Assembly: GCF_011752995.1 (NCBI RefSeq)
Contig: NZ_VWWL01000021.1
Coordinates: 62,001-126,000, forward strand
DNA: 64,000 nt
Direction: 5' to 3'
Source of the DNA: Burkholderia sp. Ax-1724
Lineage (GTDB): Bacteria > Pseudomonadota > Gammaproteobacteria > Burkholderiales > Burkholderiaceae
Both the position numbers and the translations under genes were made by a program. Below, one piece after another: positions 34,300-43,430 of this stretch; the stretch's first letter is position 1, and every line of letters begins with the position of its first letter. A model generated the notes under the pieces. The model had not been told where the DNA came from and searched no databases. It worked only from the letters and a program-made list of their open reading frames with translations.

Positions 34300-35316
34300 A
34301 TGGAACATGACATCCTGATCTGGGGCACCGGCGCGATTGGTGGCACGGTCGGCGCTCATCTGCGGCAAGCCGGATACGACGTGACGTTCGTGGACGTCGT
34401 CGCGGAGCACGTCGACGCGATCCGCACACCCGGCAAAGGCCTCGCCATCACGGGGCCGGTCAGCAATCCGCACGTTACCGCGCCGGCTTTCACGCCTGAG
34501 GAACTCACGGGAAAATGGCGACGCATTTTCCTGTGCGTCAAGGCACAGCACACCGAAGAGGCAGCGCGGCGTCTCGTGCCGTTCCTCGACGATCACGGCT
34601 ACGTGCTCTCGCTGCAAAACGGCCTGTGCGAAAACTACATCGCGCAGATCGTCGGCAAGGAGCGCGTGATCGGTGCCTTCGTCAATTTCGGGGCCGACTG
34701 GATCGGCCCTGGCGAAGTCCACTTCGGCAATCGCGCAGCGGTCGTGCTCGGCGAACTCGACGGCTCGCCGAGCGCACGACTCGAACAACTGCTCGCGGAC
34801 ATGCGGCATTTCGAGCCCGAGGCCATCGCCACCGACGACATCAACGCATACCTCTGGGGCAAGCTCGCCTACGGAGCGATGCTCCATGCACAAGCCGTCG
34901 GCGAACTCGGCATTGCGGACTGCCTCGCCCGTCCCGAGTTGCTGCCGCTCTGGCAGCGGCTCGGCTGCGAAGTCATGAGCGTGGCGGACGCACAGGGCAT
35001 CGAGCCCAAGGGCTTCAACGGCTTTTGCCCCGAGGCATTCCGTGCCAACGCGCCGGTTGCCGAAGTCGAAGCCACGGTCGCCGCGATGGTCGAGTTCAAC
35101 CGGCCCAATGCCAAGACCCACTCCGGCATATGGCGCGACCTCGCCATCCGCAAGCGCAAGACCGAAGTCGACATGCAAGTGGGCGAAGTGGTCCGCGCCG
35201 GCCTGCGCCTCGGCATCGCGACGCCGACCCTCGCGGCCCTGCAAAACATGATTCACGAAATCGAAGACGGCCGACGCGCCCTCGCGGACGCCAACCTTCT
35301 GGAGCTGATCGCATGA
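34300..35316 (+). CDS. Ketopantoate reductase (ApbA/PanE)-family oxidoreductase
   Basis: This 338-residue protein has an N-terminal Rossmann motif GTGAIGGTVGAHL at 9-21, and a C-terminal all-helical domain with the family Lys in YLWGKLAYGAM and the KTHSGIWRDLAIRKRKTEVD segment. ApbA/PanE proteins reduce 2-dehydropantoate with NADPH. Placement in a catabolic cluster suggests another 2-oxo acid or hydroxy acid substrate. It overlaps the SDR gene by four bases (ATGA). Confidence 0.85.
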   Translation: MEHDILIWGTGAIGGTVGAHLRQAGYDVTFVDVVAEHVDAIRTPGKGLAITGPVSNPHVTAPAFTPEELTGKWRRIFLCVKAQHTEEAARRLVPFLDDHGYVLSLQNGLCENYIAQIVGKERVIGAFVNFGADWIGPGEVHFGNRAAVVLGELDGSPSARLEQLLADMRHFEPEAIATDDINAYLWGKLAYGAMLHAQAVGELGIADCLARPELLPLWQRLGCEVMSVADAQGIEPKGFNGFCPEAFRANAPVAEVEATVAAMVEFNRPNAKTHSGIWRDLAIRKRKTEVDMQVGEVVRAGLRLGIATPTLAALQNMIHEIEDGRRALADANLLELIA

Positions 35317-36062
35317 AACTGGATTTTTCGGAGCAGGTCGTCGCCGTCACCGGCGCAGGCAGCACCTTCGGGGCCACCATCGCCACGCAATTTGCCGAGC
35401 TGGGTGCAACGGTCTACGCGACCGACGTGAGCGAAGCCGCCCTGCGCCCGCTCGTGGAAAAAGGCGTACGGACCGCGGTCGTCGACCTGCTCGACCGGCG
35501 CGCGGCGGCCGACTGGATCACATCCGTCGCTCATTCGGCCGGCAAGGTGGACGTCCTCGTGAACAACGCCGGCGGGGTCATGGGACACGCCCACAAGCCC
35601 ATCGAGTCGGTCACCGACGCCGAATGGGACGGCATCATGGACATCAATCTCGGCAGTGCGTTCGCGCTGGCTCGCGCCGTCGCCCCCGTGATGAAAGCGC
35701 GGAAAAGCGGCGCCATCGTCACGATTGCCTCCGGCGCGGCGCTGCAGGCATCGCTCACGGGCGTGCAGGCGTACTGCGCGGCCAAACACGCCTCGCTGGG
35801 CCTCACCCGCCAGCTCGCTCATGAGTTGGGCCCTTACGGCGTGCGCGTGAATGCGCTCGCGCCCGGCTTCGTTCGCACGAATGCCGCAACCGAGGCCCAA
35901 TGGGACGCGATGGGCGAAGAGAAGCAGGCCGCCCTGATGCGCAGCATCGCACTCGGCCGCCTGGGCACACCGCAGGATATCGCCAACGTCACCGTGTTCC
36001 TCGCGTCGCCGTTGGCGTCCTTCGTAACCGGGCAAATCATTGCCGTCGACGGCGGCAAGTAA
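35313..36062 (+). CDS. SDR-family oxidoreductase
   Basis: This 249-residue classical SDR has the TGAGSTFG cofactor motif (residues 14-21), the NNAGG motif, and an active-site Tyr-Lys in YCAAKHASLGLTRQLAHELGPYGVRVNALAPG; it ends with the typical FVTGQIIAVDGGK. It would oxidise a hydroxyl or reduce a ketone with NAD(P). It is coupled to the upstream ketopantoate-reductase-like gene by ATGA overlap. The substrate is unknown. Confidence 0.9.
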   Translation: MKLDFSEQVVAVTGAGSTFGATIATQFAELGATVYATDVSEAALRPLVEKGVRTAVVDLLDRRAAADWITSVAHSAGKVDVLVNNAGGVMGHAHKPIESVTDAEWDGIMDINLGSAFALARAVAPVMKARKSGAIVTIASGAALQASLTGVQAYCAAKHASLGLTRQLAHELGPYGVRVNALAPGFVRTNAATEAQWDAMGEEKQAALMRSIALGRLGTPQDIANVTVFLASPLASFVTGQIIAVDGGK

Positions 36063-36091
36063 GTCATCAGCAAGACAAGGAGTTGGACAGC

Positions 36092-36997
36092 ATGAGCAAC
36101 AACACGAACAACGAAGAACTGAAGCCGTGGCAATGGGACGAACCGAAATGGCGCGGACTCCTCAACCAGGTGCGTGCCGGCCGCTCGCTCAAACCGGCTT
36201 CCTGGCCCGGCAATGCGCCGTGCGCGGTCGCGCTCTCCTTCGACAGCGACCATGAAACCGGCGAGCTGCGCGACGGCGGACAATCCATCGGCCGCATGAG
36301 CTGGGGCCAATACGGCAATCGCGTCGGCGTGCCGCGCATCGAACGGACGCTCGACAAGTTCGACGCCAAGGCAAGCTTCTATGTGCCCGCCGTCGCGGCG
36401 CTCACCTACCCCGACGAACAGAAACGCCTCGCCGATGCCGGCCACGAAATCGGCCTGCATGGCTGGATTCACGAGCTCAACTCGATTCTTCCGTACGAAG
36501 CCGAACGCGACCTGCTGCTGCGCGCTTCCGACACGCTGACCTCGATCACCGGCGTGCGGCCCGTCGGCATGCGCACCCCCTCGTGGGATTTCAGCCCTCA
36601 TACGCTGCGCATCGCGGTGGAAATGGGCCTCGAATACGATTCCTCGCTGATGGCGGACGACGACTGCTACGAGCTGCTTCTGGACGGCAAGCCGACGGAC
36701 GTGGTCGAACTGCCGGTCGAATGGATTCGCGACGATGCCGTGTATTTCAACATGCACCGCTTCCAGTCGCTGCGCCCCTACACCGCGCCGGCCGACGTGT
36801 TCGACATCTTCAAGCGGGAACTGGACGCCGCCATTGAAGAAGGCGGCATCTTCCAGTTGACGATGCACCCGCACATGATCAGCGCGCGCTCGCGAATCTG
36901 GATTCTCGAGGAGTTGCTCCGTTACGCCCGCGAACACAAAACGTGGATTGCCACGCATGCGGATATCGTGCGGTATGCAAAGACGCATGCTGTCTGA
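36092..36997 (+). CDS. Polysaccharide deacetylase-fold hydrolase (imidase/PuuE-like)
   Basis: This 301-residue NodB-homology protein has the metal-binding motif DSDHE (Asp51, Asp53, His54) and a second motif HGWIH (His123, His127). The early SFDSDHETGE and the late TMHPHMISARSRI segments fit the branch that includes cyclic imide hydrolases and PuuE-type allantoinases rather than sugar deacetylases. No signal peptide is present, so it acts in the cytoplasm, consistent with a catabolic amidohydrolase. AAGGAG lies nine bases upstream of ATG 36092. It sits between the SDR and the GGT-like gene in the same operon. Confidence 0.82.
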   Translation: MSNNTNNEELKPWQWDEPKWRGLLNQVRAGRSLKPASWPGNAPCAVALSFDSDHETGELRDGGQSIGRMSWGQYGNRVGVPRIERTLDKFDAKASFYVPAVAALTYPDEQKRLADAGHEIGLHGWIHELNSILPYEAERDLLLRASDTLTSITGVRPVGMRTPSWDFSPHTLRIAVEMGLEYDSSLMADDDCYELLLDGKPTDVVELPVEWIRDDAVYFNMHRFQSLRPYTAPADVFDIFKRELDAAIEEGGIFQLTMHPHMISARSRIWILEELLRYAREHKTWIATHADIVRYAKTHAV

Positions 36998-37084
36998 AAT
37001 CCGTGAGGAGGCCTTCTTGACCTCGACGGAAAACGAGGCCGCTTCAAATAGCAACCCGACGTAACCATTGCAGACGCCAACAAC

Positions 37085-38665
37085 ATGGTTTCCTACGAAC
37101 CCCTGGACCACCCGGTGCATAACTGGTCGGTCAGAAAGCCCATCGCCGAATCTTCGCGCGGCGTGGTCGTCTCCCAGTCGTACGATGCTTCCGCCGTCGG
37201 CGCGGCGGTGCTCGAAGCAGGCGGCAACGCCGTCGACGCGGCCGTGGCGGTCGCCTTCGCGCTCGCCGTCGTCGAGCCCTGGAACTCCGGGCTCGGCGGC
37301 ATCGGCTTCGCCCTTTACCAGGGCCATGACGAGAAGGCCGCGACCTCGATCCACTTCGGCCCCGTGGCGCCGCAGAAACTGCGCCCGGAGCTGTTTCCGC
37401 TGACCGGCAAGCCTGCCACGGACATGTTTCCGTGGCCGCAGGTGCAAGACGACGCAAACTCCCATGGGCCGCTGTCGTTCTGCCTGCCGACGGCCGTGGC
37501 CGGCTACGGCACGATGCTCGAACGATGGGGCACGATGCCGCTGTCGGAAGTGATTCAACCCGCGATTGCCCTCGCGAAACGCGGCCTCGCCTCGGACTGG
37601 TTCACCACCCTGATGCTCGCGCAGGCCGCGCCGATCATGCGCCGCTATGCCGAGACTTCGCGGATCTTTCTGCGCGATGGCCTGCCGCCCGTGCCGCCGT
37701 ACCAGGGCACGCCCGGGTTCCTGCCGTTGGGCCGCCTTGCGGACACGCTGCAGCAGATCGCCCAGCAGGGATGGCGCGATTTCTATCGCGGCGACCTGGC
37801 GAAAACCATCGTCGACGATATCGCCGGCATGGGCGGCCTGATCGGGCGCGACGAACTGGAAGCCTATGCGGTCGAAACGTCCGGCGCCTTGTCGGTGCCA
37901 TGGGGGGAATCGACGATACAGCTTTCGTCGGGCCTCAACGCCGGCCCGACGCTCGCGGACGCGCTCGCCGCCTTGCAGCCGCCATCGAGCCGCGGCAGCG
38001 AAACCCGGCCTTCCGCGCAGTGGTACGCCGGCATGGCCCAGGCGCTCAAGTCGGCGTACCGCAAGCGCCTGCACGAGGACAGCGATCCGCATTCGCCCAA
38101 GGGCTGCACCACCCACATCAACGTCTGCGATGCAAACGGTTCGATGGTCGCCTTGACGACGACGCTGCTGTCGTCGATGGGCAGTCGCGTCGTGCTGCCC
38201 TCGACCGGATTCGTGATGAACAACGGGGTGATGTGGTTCGACCCGCGGCCGGGCACATCGAACAGCATCGCGGGTGGCAAGAAGGCGCTTTCGAACATGT
38301 GTCCTGCCATCATCGCCCGCGACGGCCGCCCGGTTGTCGTCGGCGGAGCGGCCGGCGGCCGGCGGATCATGGCCGCGATCGCACAGCTCCTGCTGTTCGT
38401 GCACGACTTCGATATGGACGTGGGCGATGCCGGGCACTGGCCGAGGATCGACGTATCGGGACCGGAGCGCCTGAGCGCGGACCGCAGGCTCTCCGCAGAC
38501 GTGCTGGATACGCTGCGCCAGCTCGGAGAATGCGAGGTCGTGGACCACAACGTCCTGCCCATCAACTTCGCCCGCCCGAGCATTATCGAGCGCTTCGACG
38601 GCGTGACCGCCCGAGGCGTGAGCGATGCGTTTTCGCCGTGGTCGGCGGCGCTGAGTCCACGTTGA
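37085..38665 (+). CDS. Gamma-glutamyltransferase-family Ntn hydrolase
   Basis: This 526-residue protein matches the GGT fold: GNAVDAAVAVAFALAVVEPWNSGLGG near the N-terminus, and the autoprocessing site with nucleophile Thr342 in GCTTHINVCD, followed by LSSMGS and MNNGVMWFDPRPG. GGTs cleave themselves before this Thr and then hydrolyse or transfer gamma-glutamyl amides. No signal peptide is seen, unlike periplasmic E. coli GGT, so a cytoplasmic amide hydrolase is likelier. The start at ATG 37085 lacks a clear ribosome site; a GAGGAGG at about 37003 upstream serves only a 15-codon frame. Catabolic cluster membership is clear. Confidence 0.85.
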   Translation: MVSYEPLDHPVHNWSVRKPIAESSRGVVVSQSYDASAVGAAVLEAGGNAVDAAVAVAFALAVVEPWNSGLGGIGFALYQGHDEKAATSIHFGPVAPQKLRPELFPLTGKPATDMFPWPQVQDDANSHGPLSFCLPTAVAGYGTMLERWGTMPLSEVIQPAIALAKRGLASDWFTTLMLAQAAPIMRRYAETSRIFLRDGLPPVPPYQGTPGFLPLGRLADTLQQIAQQGWRDFYRGDLAKTIVDDIAGMGGLIGRDELEAYAVETSGALSVPWGESTIQLSSGLNAGPTLADALAALQPPSSRGSETRPSAQWYAGMAQALKSAYRKRLHEDSDPHSPKGCTTHINVCDANGSMVALTTTLLSSMGSRVVLPSTGFVMNNGVMWFDPRPGTSNSIAGGKKALSNMCPAIIARDGRPVVVGGAAGGRRIMAAIAQLLLFVHDFDMDVGDAGHWPRIDVSGPERLSADRRLSADVLDTLRQLGECEVVDHNVLPINFARPSIIERFDGVTARGVSDAFSPWSAALSPR

Positions 38666-38714
38666 ATTCGTGTTGAATCTGCGCTGAGTCTTTGGCGTCA
38701 CCCTGCCTTGCTGA

Positions 38715-38749
38715 GGTGGCTTGCGTTCGCTACGGCTGCGCAAGCCACC
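38715..38749 (+). terminator. Hairpin after the GGT-like gene
   Basis: GGTGGCTTGCG and CGCAAGCCACC form a perfect 11-bp stem with a 13-base loop about 50 bases after the stop. There is no T-run. It probably separates the hydrolase operon from the porin gene. Confidence 0.5.
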
Positions 38750-38857
38750 CTCTCGTGGCACCGCCGCGATAACGAGGTTCGCTGAACGTCGATCGCAAGC
38801 AGCACACCGTATTTCAATGTTATCCAAACAACAGATTATTATTTAGCATAACAAAAC

Positions 38858-39973
38858 ATGAAGAAGATCGGACTTGCATGGTCGAAAGCCCTGATAGCCA
38901 CGGCGGGTGCGCTAATGGTTCCGCTATCGGCCCACGCCCAAAGCGGCGTCACGCTCTATGGCATCGTCGACGCCGGCGTCGAATATCTGACCAACGCGAA
39001 CAAGACTTCACATTCGCTGGTGCAACTGCAGGACGGCAATATCCAGGAATCGCGCTGGGGAATCCGGGCGCGCGAAGATCTCGGTAATGGCTGGCAAGCT
39101 TCCGTCTGGCTGGAATCGGGCTTCGACGAAACCAAGGGCACCCTGGGACAGGGTAACCGCCTGTTCGGCCGGCAAGCTGCGCTCGGCCTGAGCGGGCACG
39201 ACAACGAACTCTGGCTCGGTCGCGTATACAACCCCATCTACGACGTGCTCAACGGCTACGATCCCACCACGTACGCCCAATATTCGCTGGCGACGCTGGA
39301 CCCCGGGCTCGTGAGTCGTGGAGACCAGTCCATCCGCTACACGCGCACGCTCGGCGACTTCAGGCTCACCGGCTTCTACAGCATGGGGTACGACAGCATC
39401 GGCACGCCGATTGGCGGCACCGCCGGCGGCGCGTCGACAGCGAAAGACCTTGCGTTCACGGCCCAGTACAAAGGTCCGGTCTTCAGCGGCGTCCTCGCCT
39501 ACGACAATCTGCACGGGCCGTTGTCCAGCACCGGCTCGGGGCTGGGCACGCTCTCGGCTGGCCTCACGCCCGCCACGTCCGTCCCGGGAGACCGCGCGAG
39601 GCGCTACGTGGCCGCCGCAAGCGTCAACGTCGACAAATGGGTATTCATGGCGGGGTATCGGCTTCTGAAGACGGAGTTCCTGGCAAACTCCATCAACTCC
39701 AATCTTTATTGGGGAGGCGCGCGCGTGAAGGTCACGCCCGCACTCACGCTAATTGGCAGCCTTTATCACGTCGACGTCCCGGGAAAAGACGTGAAGGCAA
39801 CGAATACTGTTTTTTCGGCGATGTACGCCCTGTCGAAGAATACTTACCTGTATTCGAATGCGAGCTATATGTTCAATTCGAAGAACAGCACGGCGGGTGT
39901 CGATGTCGGCGGCATGACGCTGGCAGGAAAGAACCAGTTGGGCATTCAGGCCGGCATTTTCCAGCGCTTCTGA
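38858..39973 (+). CDS. Burkholderia-type general porin
   Basis: This 371-residue protein has a signal peptide ending SAHA-QSGVTLYGIVDAG, the standard start of betaproteobacterial OmpC-like trimeric porins. Further typical segments are SRWGIRAREDLGNGWQASVWLESGF and NRLFGRQAALGL, and the C-terminal strand ends IFQRF with terminal Phe. It forms an outer-membrane diffusion channel. Behind the catabolic cluster and after a hairpin, it may be co-regulated for substrate uptake. The upstream region is AT-rich (promoter likely); no strong ribosome site was seen at ATG 38858. Confidence 0.9.
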   Translation: MKKIGLAWSKALIATAGALMVPLSAHAQSGVTLYGIVDAGVEYLTNANKTSHSLVQLQDGNIQESRWGIRAREDLGNGWQASVWLESGFDETKGTLGQGNRLFGRQAALGLSGHDNELWLGRVYNPIYDVLNGYDPTTYAQYSLATLDPGLVSRGDQSIRYTRTLGDFRLTGFYSMGYDSIGTPIGGTAGGASTAKDLAFTAQYKGPVFSGVLAYDNLHGPLSSTGSGLGTLSAGLTPATSVPGDRARRYVAAASVNVDKWVFMAGYRLLKTEFLANSINSNLYWGGARVKVTPALTLIGSLYHVDVPGKDVKATNTVFSAMYALSKNTYLYSNASYMFNSKNSTAGVDVGGMTLAGKNQLGIQAGIFQRF

Positions 39974-40119
39974 TTCGACGGATCACGTCGTGAATCCGGG
40001 CCATGGAACTTTCGATGTCGCTCCGCATCCTGAAGCGCCGTCCTCTCGTACCAGCCCGGTTCAATCAACGGTAGTCGTGAACTTTCTCCGACCTCAAAGG
40101 CGGTTTCTCTCTCCTGTTC

Positions 40120-40407
40120 TCAACGCTTGCGAAGCCCACAGCCGGGACGCATGCATAGGCGTCGATCACGCATCCCGGAAGTCGGCGGCGCCTGAAACAG
40201 GTGGCAAGTATTCGCATCGCCGCTGCACGCGACGTTCTCGTGCCGGCTTTTGATAGGGTCCAGGATACGCTTCTCGCATCCCGCGATGACGCGCCGCACT
40301 TTGTCGATGCGGCCGGGGTGACGAGGCCACCGCCATGCATCCCCGTCAATCTCATCGCGCAGTCTTTGCAGTACGGTCTTCGCACGAGTCTCGCGCTCTG
40401 CTGTCAT
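40120..40407 (-). CDS. Hypothetical protein, 95 residues
   Basis: The frame starts at ATG 40407 with GGAGC six bases upstream. Its N-terminal part (residues 1-50, RLRDEIDGDAWRWPRHPGR) is charged and helical-looking, while the tail looks less natural, so the gene may be degraded or the true end earlier. No family was recognised. It stands alone between the porin and the tandem TetR regulator; the flanking bases from 39974 hold nothing else. Confidence 0.35.
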   Translation of the reverse strand: MTAERETRAKTVLQRLRDEIDGDAWRWPRHPGRIDKVRRVIAGCEKRILDPIKSRHENVACSGDANTCHLFQAPPTSGMRDRRLCMRPGCGLRKR

Positions 40408-40573
40408 AACAAGCTCCGTTCTTTATTGGTGATTTATGTGGGAAAAGAGATTGTTCCACAGCCTTACGCGGTGATCCATACAGACGCGAGTCAATGAACC
40501 TGATTGCGAGGCAACGACTCCAAGAACACGCTCATCCATCAATACAAATCGACCGACGAAGGAGAGTCGGACA

Positions 40574-41803
40574 TCAGCCGCGCACACCGAACACCGCAAG
40601 CAGCGTCTCCCCCGCCGCCGCCTCGATTGCCGCAACGGGATCGTGAGGATGCGCCAGCAGACACGTGCGCGTGCTGCCGGCCGCCAGTACGCCCCAGACA
40701 TAGGCATCGACCCAGTCGGTCCGCAGGCCCAGCTTGCCGAGCATGACGAACGAGCCGATCCCCCGTAGCTGCCGGATCTCGGCGGCAATGGGCGCGAGCG
40801 CGGCGTCACGTGCCGCCGCGCGTAGCAGCGCATTGAGCGCCGCGAGCGACTCGAGCCCGTCCCCTTTCTGCAGCAGCACGTTGGCCTCGACGAACTCGTC
40901 TGCCGCACGACGCTCCAGCGCGTCGACCCGCGCGCGCATGCGCTGGCACAGCGCATCGAAGGCCGCATAGATCAGATCGTTCCTGGTCCGAAAAAAGTAG
41001 GTGACCGAAGCAAGCGACACGCCGGCCAGCGTCGCGACCTCGCGTTGCGTGAGGCGGTCCGCGCCCTGCTTCGCTATCGTCGTCATGGCGGCGTCGAGAA
41101 TCGCCTGTGTGGTCCTGCTCGCGCGCGCCGACCCCGTCACCGTGCGCGCCTCGTCGAGCGCGGCCCTTTCGCGATCCGCCATGGCGGGCTTGCGGCGCTC
41201 GACGAGCGCGACCGGCTGCCTGCCGAGGCGCTGCTGGAGTCGCACGGCCGGCGCCGCTATCCACGCGGCACAAGCCACGGCCTCGGTTTCGCCAATCAGA
41301 AGACCGGTAAGCCCGAGTGCGAAGTCTGCCCATACGCGCGCCGCGGCCTCGCTCGCCCCGAAGCGGCTCGCGAATTCGAACCAGAATCGCGCCTCGATAT
41401 GCGCTTCGCCGAGCGCGGCTTCACGCAGGCCGGGCTCGCGGCCCGAATTGCTCTCGTGCTCCAGTTCGAGCAATAACAGGTTCGCCGCGCGCTCACGCTC
41501 CAGCCGCGCCTGCAGCACGGCGGCAAACACATAAGGCCAGTCTGCCCAGTCCGGCACCATGGCATATCCGCACTCCAGCGCAGCCTCACGCGCCCTGGCC
41601 GAGCGCTCGGCGGCCTCGCCATGGAGCGCCAGCAGCAGCTTGTCCCGGCTGCCGAAGTGATAGTTGATCGCGGAGGCGCTACCGCCCGTCTGCAACGCAA
41701 GCGCGCGGGCACTCAAGGCGGCGAGCCCCTGCTCGCATGCCAGATCGAACGCGGCCTGCTTGAGGCGCTCCGCGCTCGGGCCTGCTGAGGTTTCGATGCT
41801 CAA
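40574..41803 (-). CDS. TetR-type regulator with two tandem TetR domains
   Basis: This ~409-residue protein carries two TetR/AcrR units. One DNA-binding domain at the N-terminus contains ALQTGGSASAINYHFGSRDKLLLALH. A second, about 200 residues later, contains RLTQREVATLAGVSLASVTYFFRTRNDLIYAAFDAL, each followed by a helical ligand domain. Ordinary TetR proteins have one unit (~200 residues). A TTG at 41803 follows GGGAGG by five bases and starts shortly before the first domain; the frame extends to 41899, but that part overlaps an operator-like repeat. It is divergent from the phosphoesterase/MFS/porin genes, its likely targets. Confidence 0.8.
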   Translation of the reverse strand: MSIETSAGPSAERLKQAAFDLACEQGLAALSARALALQTGGSASAINYHFGSRDKLLLALHGEAAERSARAREAALECGYAMVPDWADWPYVFAAVLQARLERERAANLLLLELEHESNSGREPGLREAALGEAHIEARFWFEFASRFGASEAAARVWADFALGLTGLLIGETEAVACAAWIAAPAVRLQQRLGRQPVALVERRKPAMADRERAALDEARTVTGSARASRTTQAILDAAMTTIAKQGADRLTQREVATLAGVSLASVTYFFRTRNDLIYAAFDALCQRMRARVDALERRAADEFVEANVLLQKGDGLESLAALNALLRAAARDAALAPIAAEIRQLRGIGSFVMLGKLGLRTDWVDAYVWGVLAAGSTRTCLLAHPHDPVAAIEAAAGETLLAVFGVRG

Positions 41804-41841
41804 CGGCACCTCCCGCGGGCAGTTCGGCCATTCAGCCCAAA

Positions 41842-41855
41842 ACTGTACAACTGTT
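41842..41855. promoter_or_regulatory. Operator candidate upstream of tandem-TetR gene
   Basis: ACTGTACAACTGTT, containing the palindrome TGTACA, recurs with one change (ACTGTACAAGTGTT) at 42046-42059 in front of the divergent operon. Paired copies on both sides of the divergent region suit binding by the dual-domain regulator. Confidence 0.55.
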
Positions 41856-42045
41856 TCATATTTCTTCCTGTCTCTCGTGTTGATCTGGCCGCTTCGCACG
41901 CCCTGATCGCAGCTCGAAGCCGAGATTGTAGCCGATCAACATCTTGTAAACCTCACGTCATATTCCTCATTTTTCTTGGCGATGAAGGCTACGTCCGGAG
42001 CTGCGTGAGCCGTGCGATGTCACAGCGCCGCCTTAATAGCCAGAT

Positions 42046-42059
42046 ACTGTACAAGTGTT
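42046..42059. promoter_or_regulatory. Operator candidate upstream of metallophosphoesterase operon
   Basis: ACTGTACAAGTGTT matches the copy near the TetR start in 13 of 14 bases and lies 72 bases before the phosphoesterase ATG. Confidence 0.55.
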
Positions 42060-42130
42060 CTAGTTGATTCGTGAAGCATGACAGACACGCTTCGACTCCG
42101 ACGCTTTACGTCCGCTCTCATGGAGTTTCT

Positions 42131-43405
42131 ATGCAGTCATCCAAGGCCACGCCGGGCCATCGCTTCAGCATCGCGGTCATCCCCGACACACAAAACTACA
42201 CGAGTCATACCCAGCAGCGCGAGGCGGGTTTCCCGTTCAACTCCCGCGAAATTCTCTGGGACATGATGCACTACATCGCGCGCAACGCCGTGAAGAACGG
42301 CGGCGAAATCGCCTTCGCTACCGGGCTCGGCGATATGTGGCAGCATCCGGTGAGCAACGCGCTCGACCGCGAGCACGCTGCGCGCGGCGACAAGGCCGTC
42401 GCCAATCCCATCATCGACTCGCTGATTCCACCTTCGCCCGAGAAAGTGGTCGAGGTCGAGATTCCCGCGGCGAAGGCCGCCTACGAGATCATCGCGGGCA
42501 CGCTGCCGTTCTCGGTCGTGCCCGGCAATCACGACCACGATCATCTCTGGACCGACGCCAACCATCCGCCCAGCGCGCGCGAGCTCGTGCCCGGCGATTA
42601 CAGCGGCATCGGCGGCCTGCATTGCGGCGAGCTGGTGAACTGGACGCGCAACTTCGGCGCCGGCACACCCTTCTTCAAGGGTCAGCCGTGGTATGTGGCA
42701 TCGCTGCGCGGCGGCGCGAACAGCGCGCAGATTTTCAACGGCGGCGGCTATCGCTTCCTGCATCTCGGCATGGAGATGTCGCCGGACAGCGAGGTGATCG
42801 AATGGGCCGAATCGGTGCTCGCCGCGTTTCCTGGCCTGCCGACGATCGTTTCCATTCACGAGTTCCTCAACAGCAACGGCCGCCGCGAATCGATCGAATG
42901 TCTCGATCTTTCGCGTCTCGATCCGCAGCGCCATGACCCCGAGCGCCTGTGGGAGCGCTTCGTTTCGCGGCACGACCCGATTCTCGCGGTGCTCAACGGC
43001 CACTTTCACGGCGTGCAGCATCGCATCGACAAGAACCGGCACGGCCACGACGTCTATCAGTTCCTCACCAACTATCAAAGCCGCAAGCAGTCGCTGCGCA
43101 TGACCTCGCCCGATACGCGCGTGATCGACGGCATCGGCGACGGCTGGCTGCGCCTCATGGAATTCGATCTCGATGCACAACGCCCGCAGTTGCGTCTGCG
43201 TGCCTGGTCCACCTACTTCAAGACCTATTCCTCGCAATTGCCCGAATACGGCGCGTGGTATCGCGCGGAACACCCGGAACTGAGCGAAGCGCAAATCGCC
43301 GCGCTCGACGACTTCACGATCGAGCTCGGCGACTTCCACGAGCGTTTTAGCGGCGCGCGCATCGACGGCGACGTCGATACGCCGGCCGGCACACATCCGA
43401 CCTGA
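42131..43405 (+). CDS. Calcineurin-type metallophosphoesterase
   Basis: This 424-residue protein has the metallophosphoesterase motifs in order: Asp19 in IPDTQNY, GLGDMW, VPGNHDHDH and the later LNGHFHG. These bind two metal ions and hydrolyse phosphate mono- or diesters. No signal peptide is apparent from ATG 42131, which follows GGAG by about five bases; the frame to 42071 is less supported. It is the first gene of a TetR-controlled set with an MFS transporter and an OprB-like porin, suggesting use of an imported organophosphate (inference). Confidence 0.85.
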   Translation: MQSSKATPGHRFSIAVIPDTQNYTSHTQQREAGFPFNSREILWDMMHYIARNAVKNGGEIAFATGLGDMWQHPVSNALDREHAARGDKAVANPIIDSLIPPSPEKVVEVEIPAAKAAYEIIAGTLPFSVVPGNHDHDHLWTDANHPPSARELVPGDYSGIGGLHCGELVNWTRNFGAGTPFFKGQPWYVASLRGGANSAQIFNGGGYRFLHLGMEMSPDSEVIEWAESVLAAFPGLPTIVSIHEFLNSNGRRESIECLDLSRLDPQRHDPERLWERFVSRHDPILAVLNGHFHGVQHRIDKNRHGHDVYQFLTNYQSRKQSLRMTSPDTRVIDGIGDGWLRLMEFDLDAQRPQLRLRAWSTYFKTYSSQLPEYGAWYRAEHPELSEAQIAALDDFTIELGDFHERFSGARIDGDVDTPAGTHPT

Positions 43406-43430
43406 TCGACGGTTAACCAAGGACTTCGCC

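Noticed and set aside
37000..37062. Strong GAGGAGG site with a 15-codon frame before the GGT-like gene
   Set aside because: Too short to claim as a leader peptide and not in frame with the GGT-like gene; no attenuator structure was seen.
35834..38827. 997-codon open frame on the minus strand
   Set aside because: It is antisense to the SDR, imidase-like and GGT-like genes, which have clear family motifs; such long frames arise in GC-rich coding DNA. Its translation is Arg/His/Asp-rich without domains.
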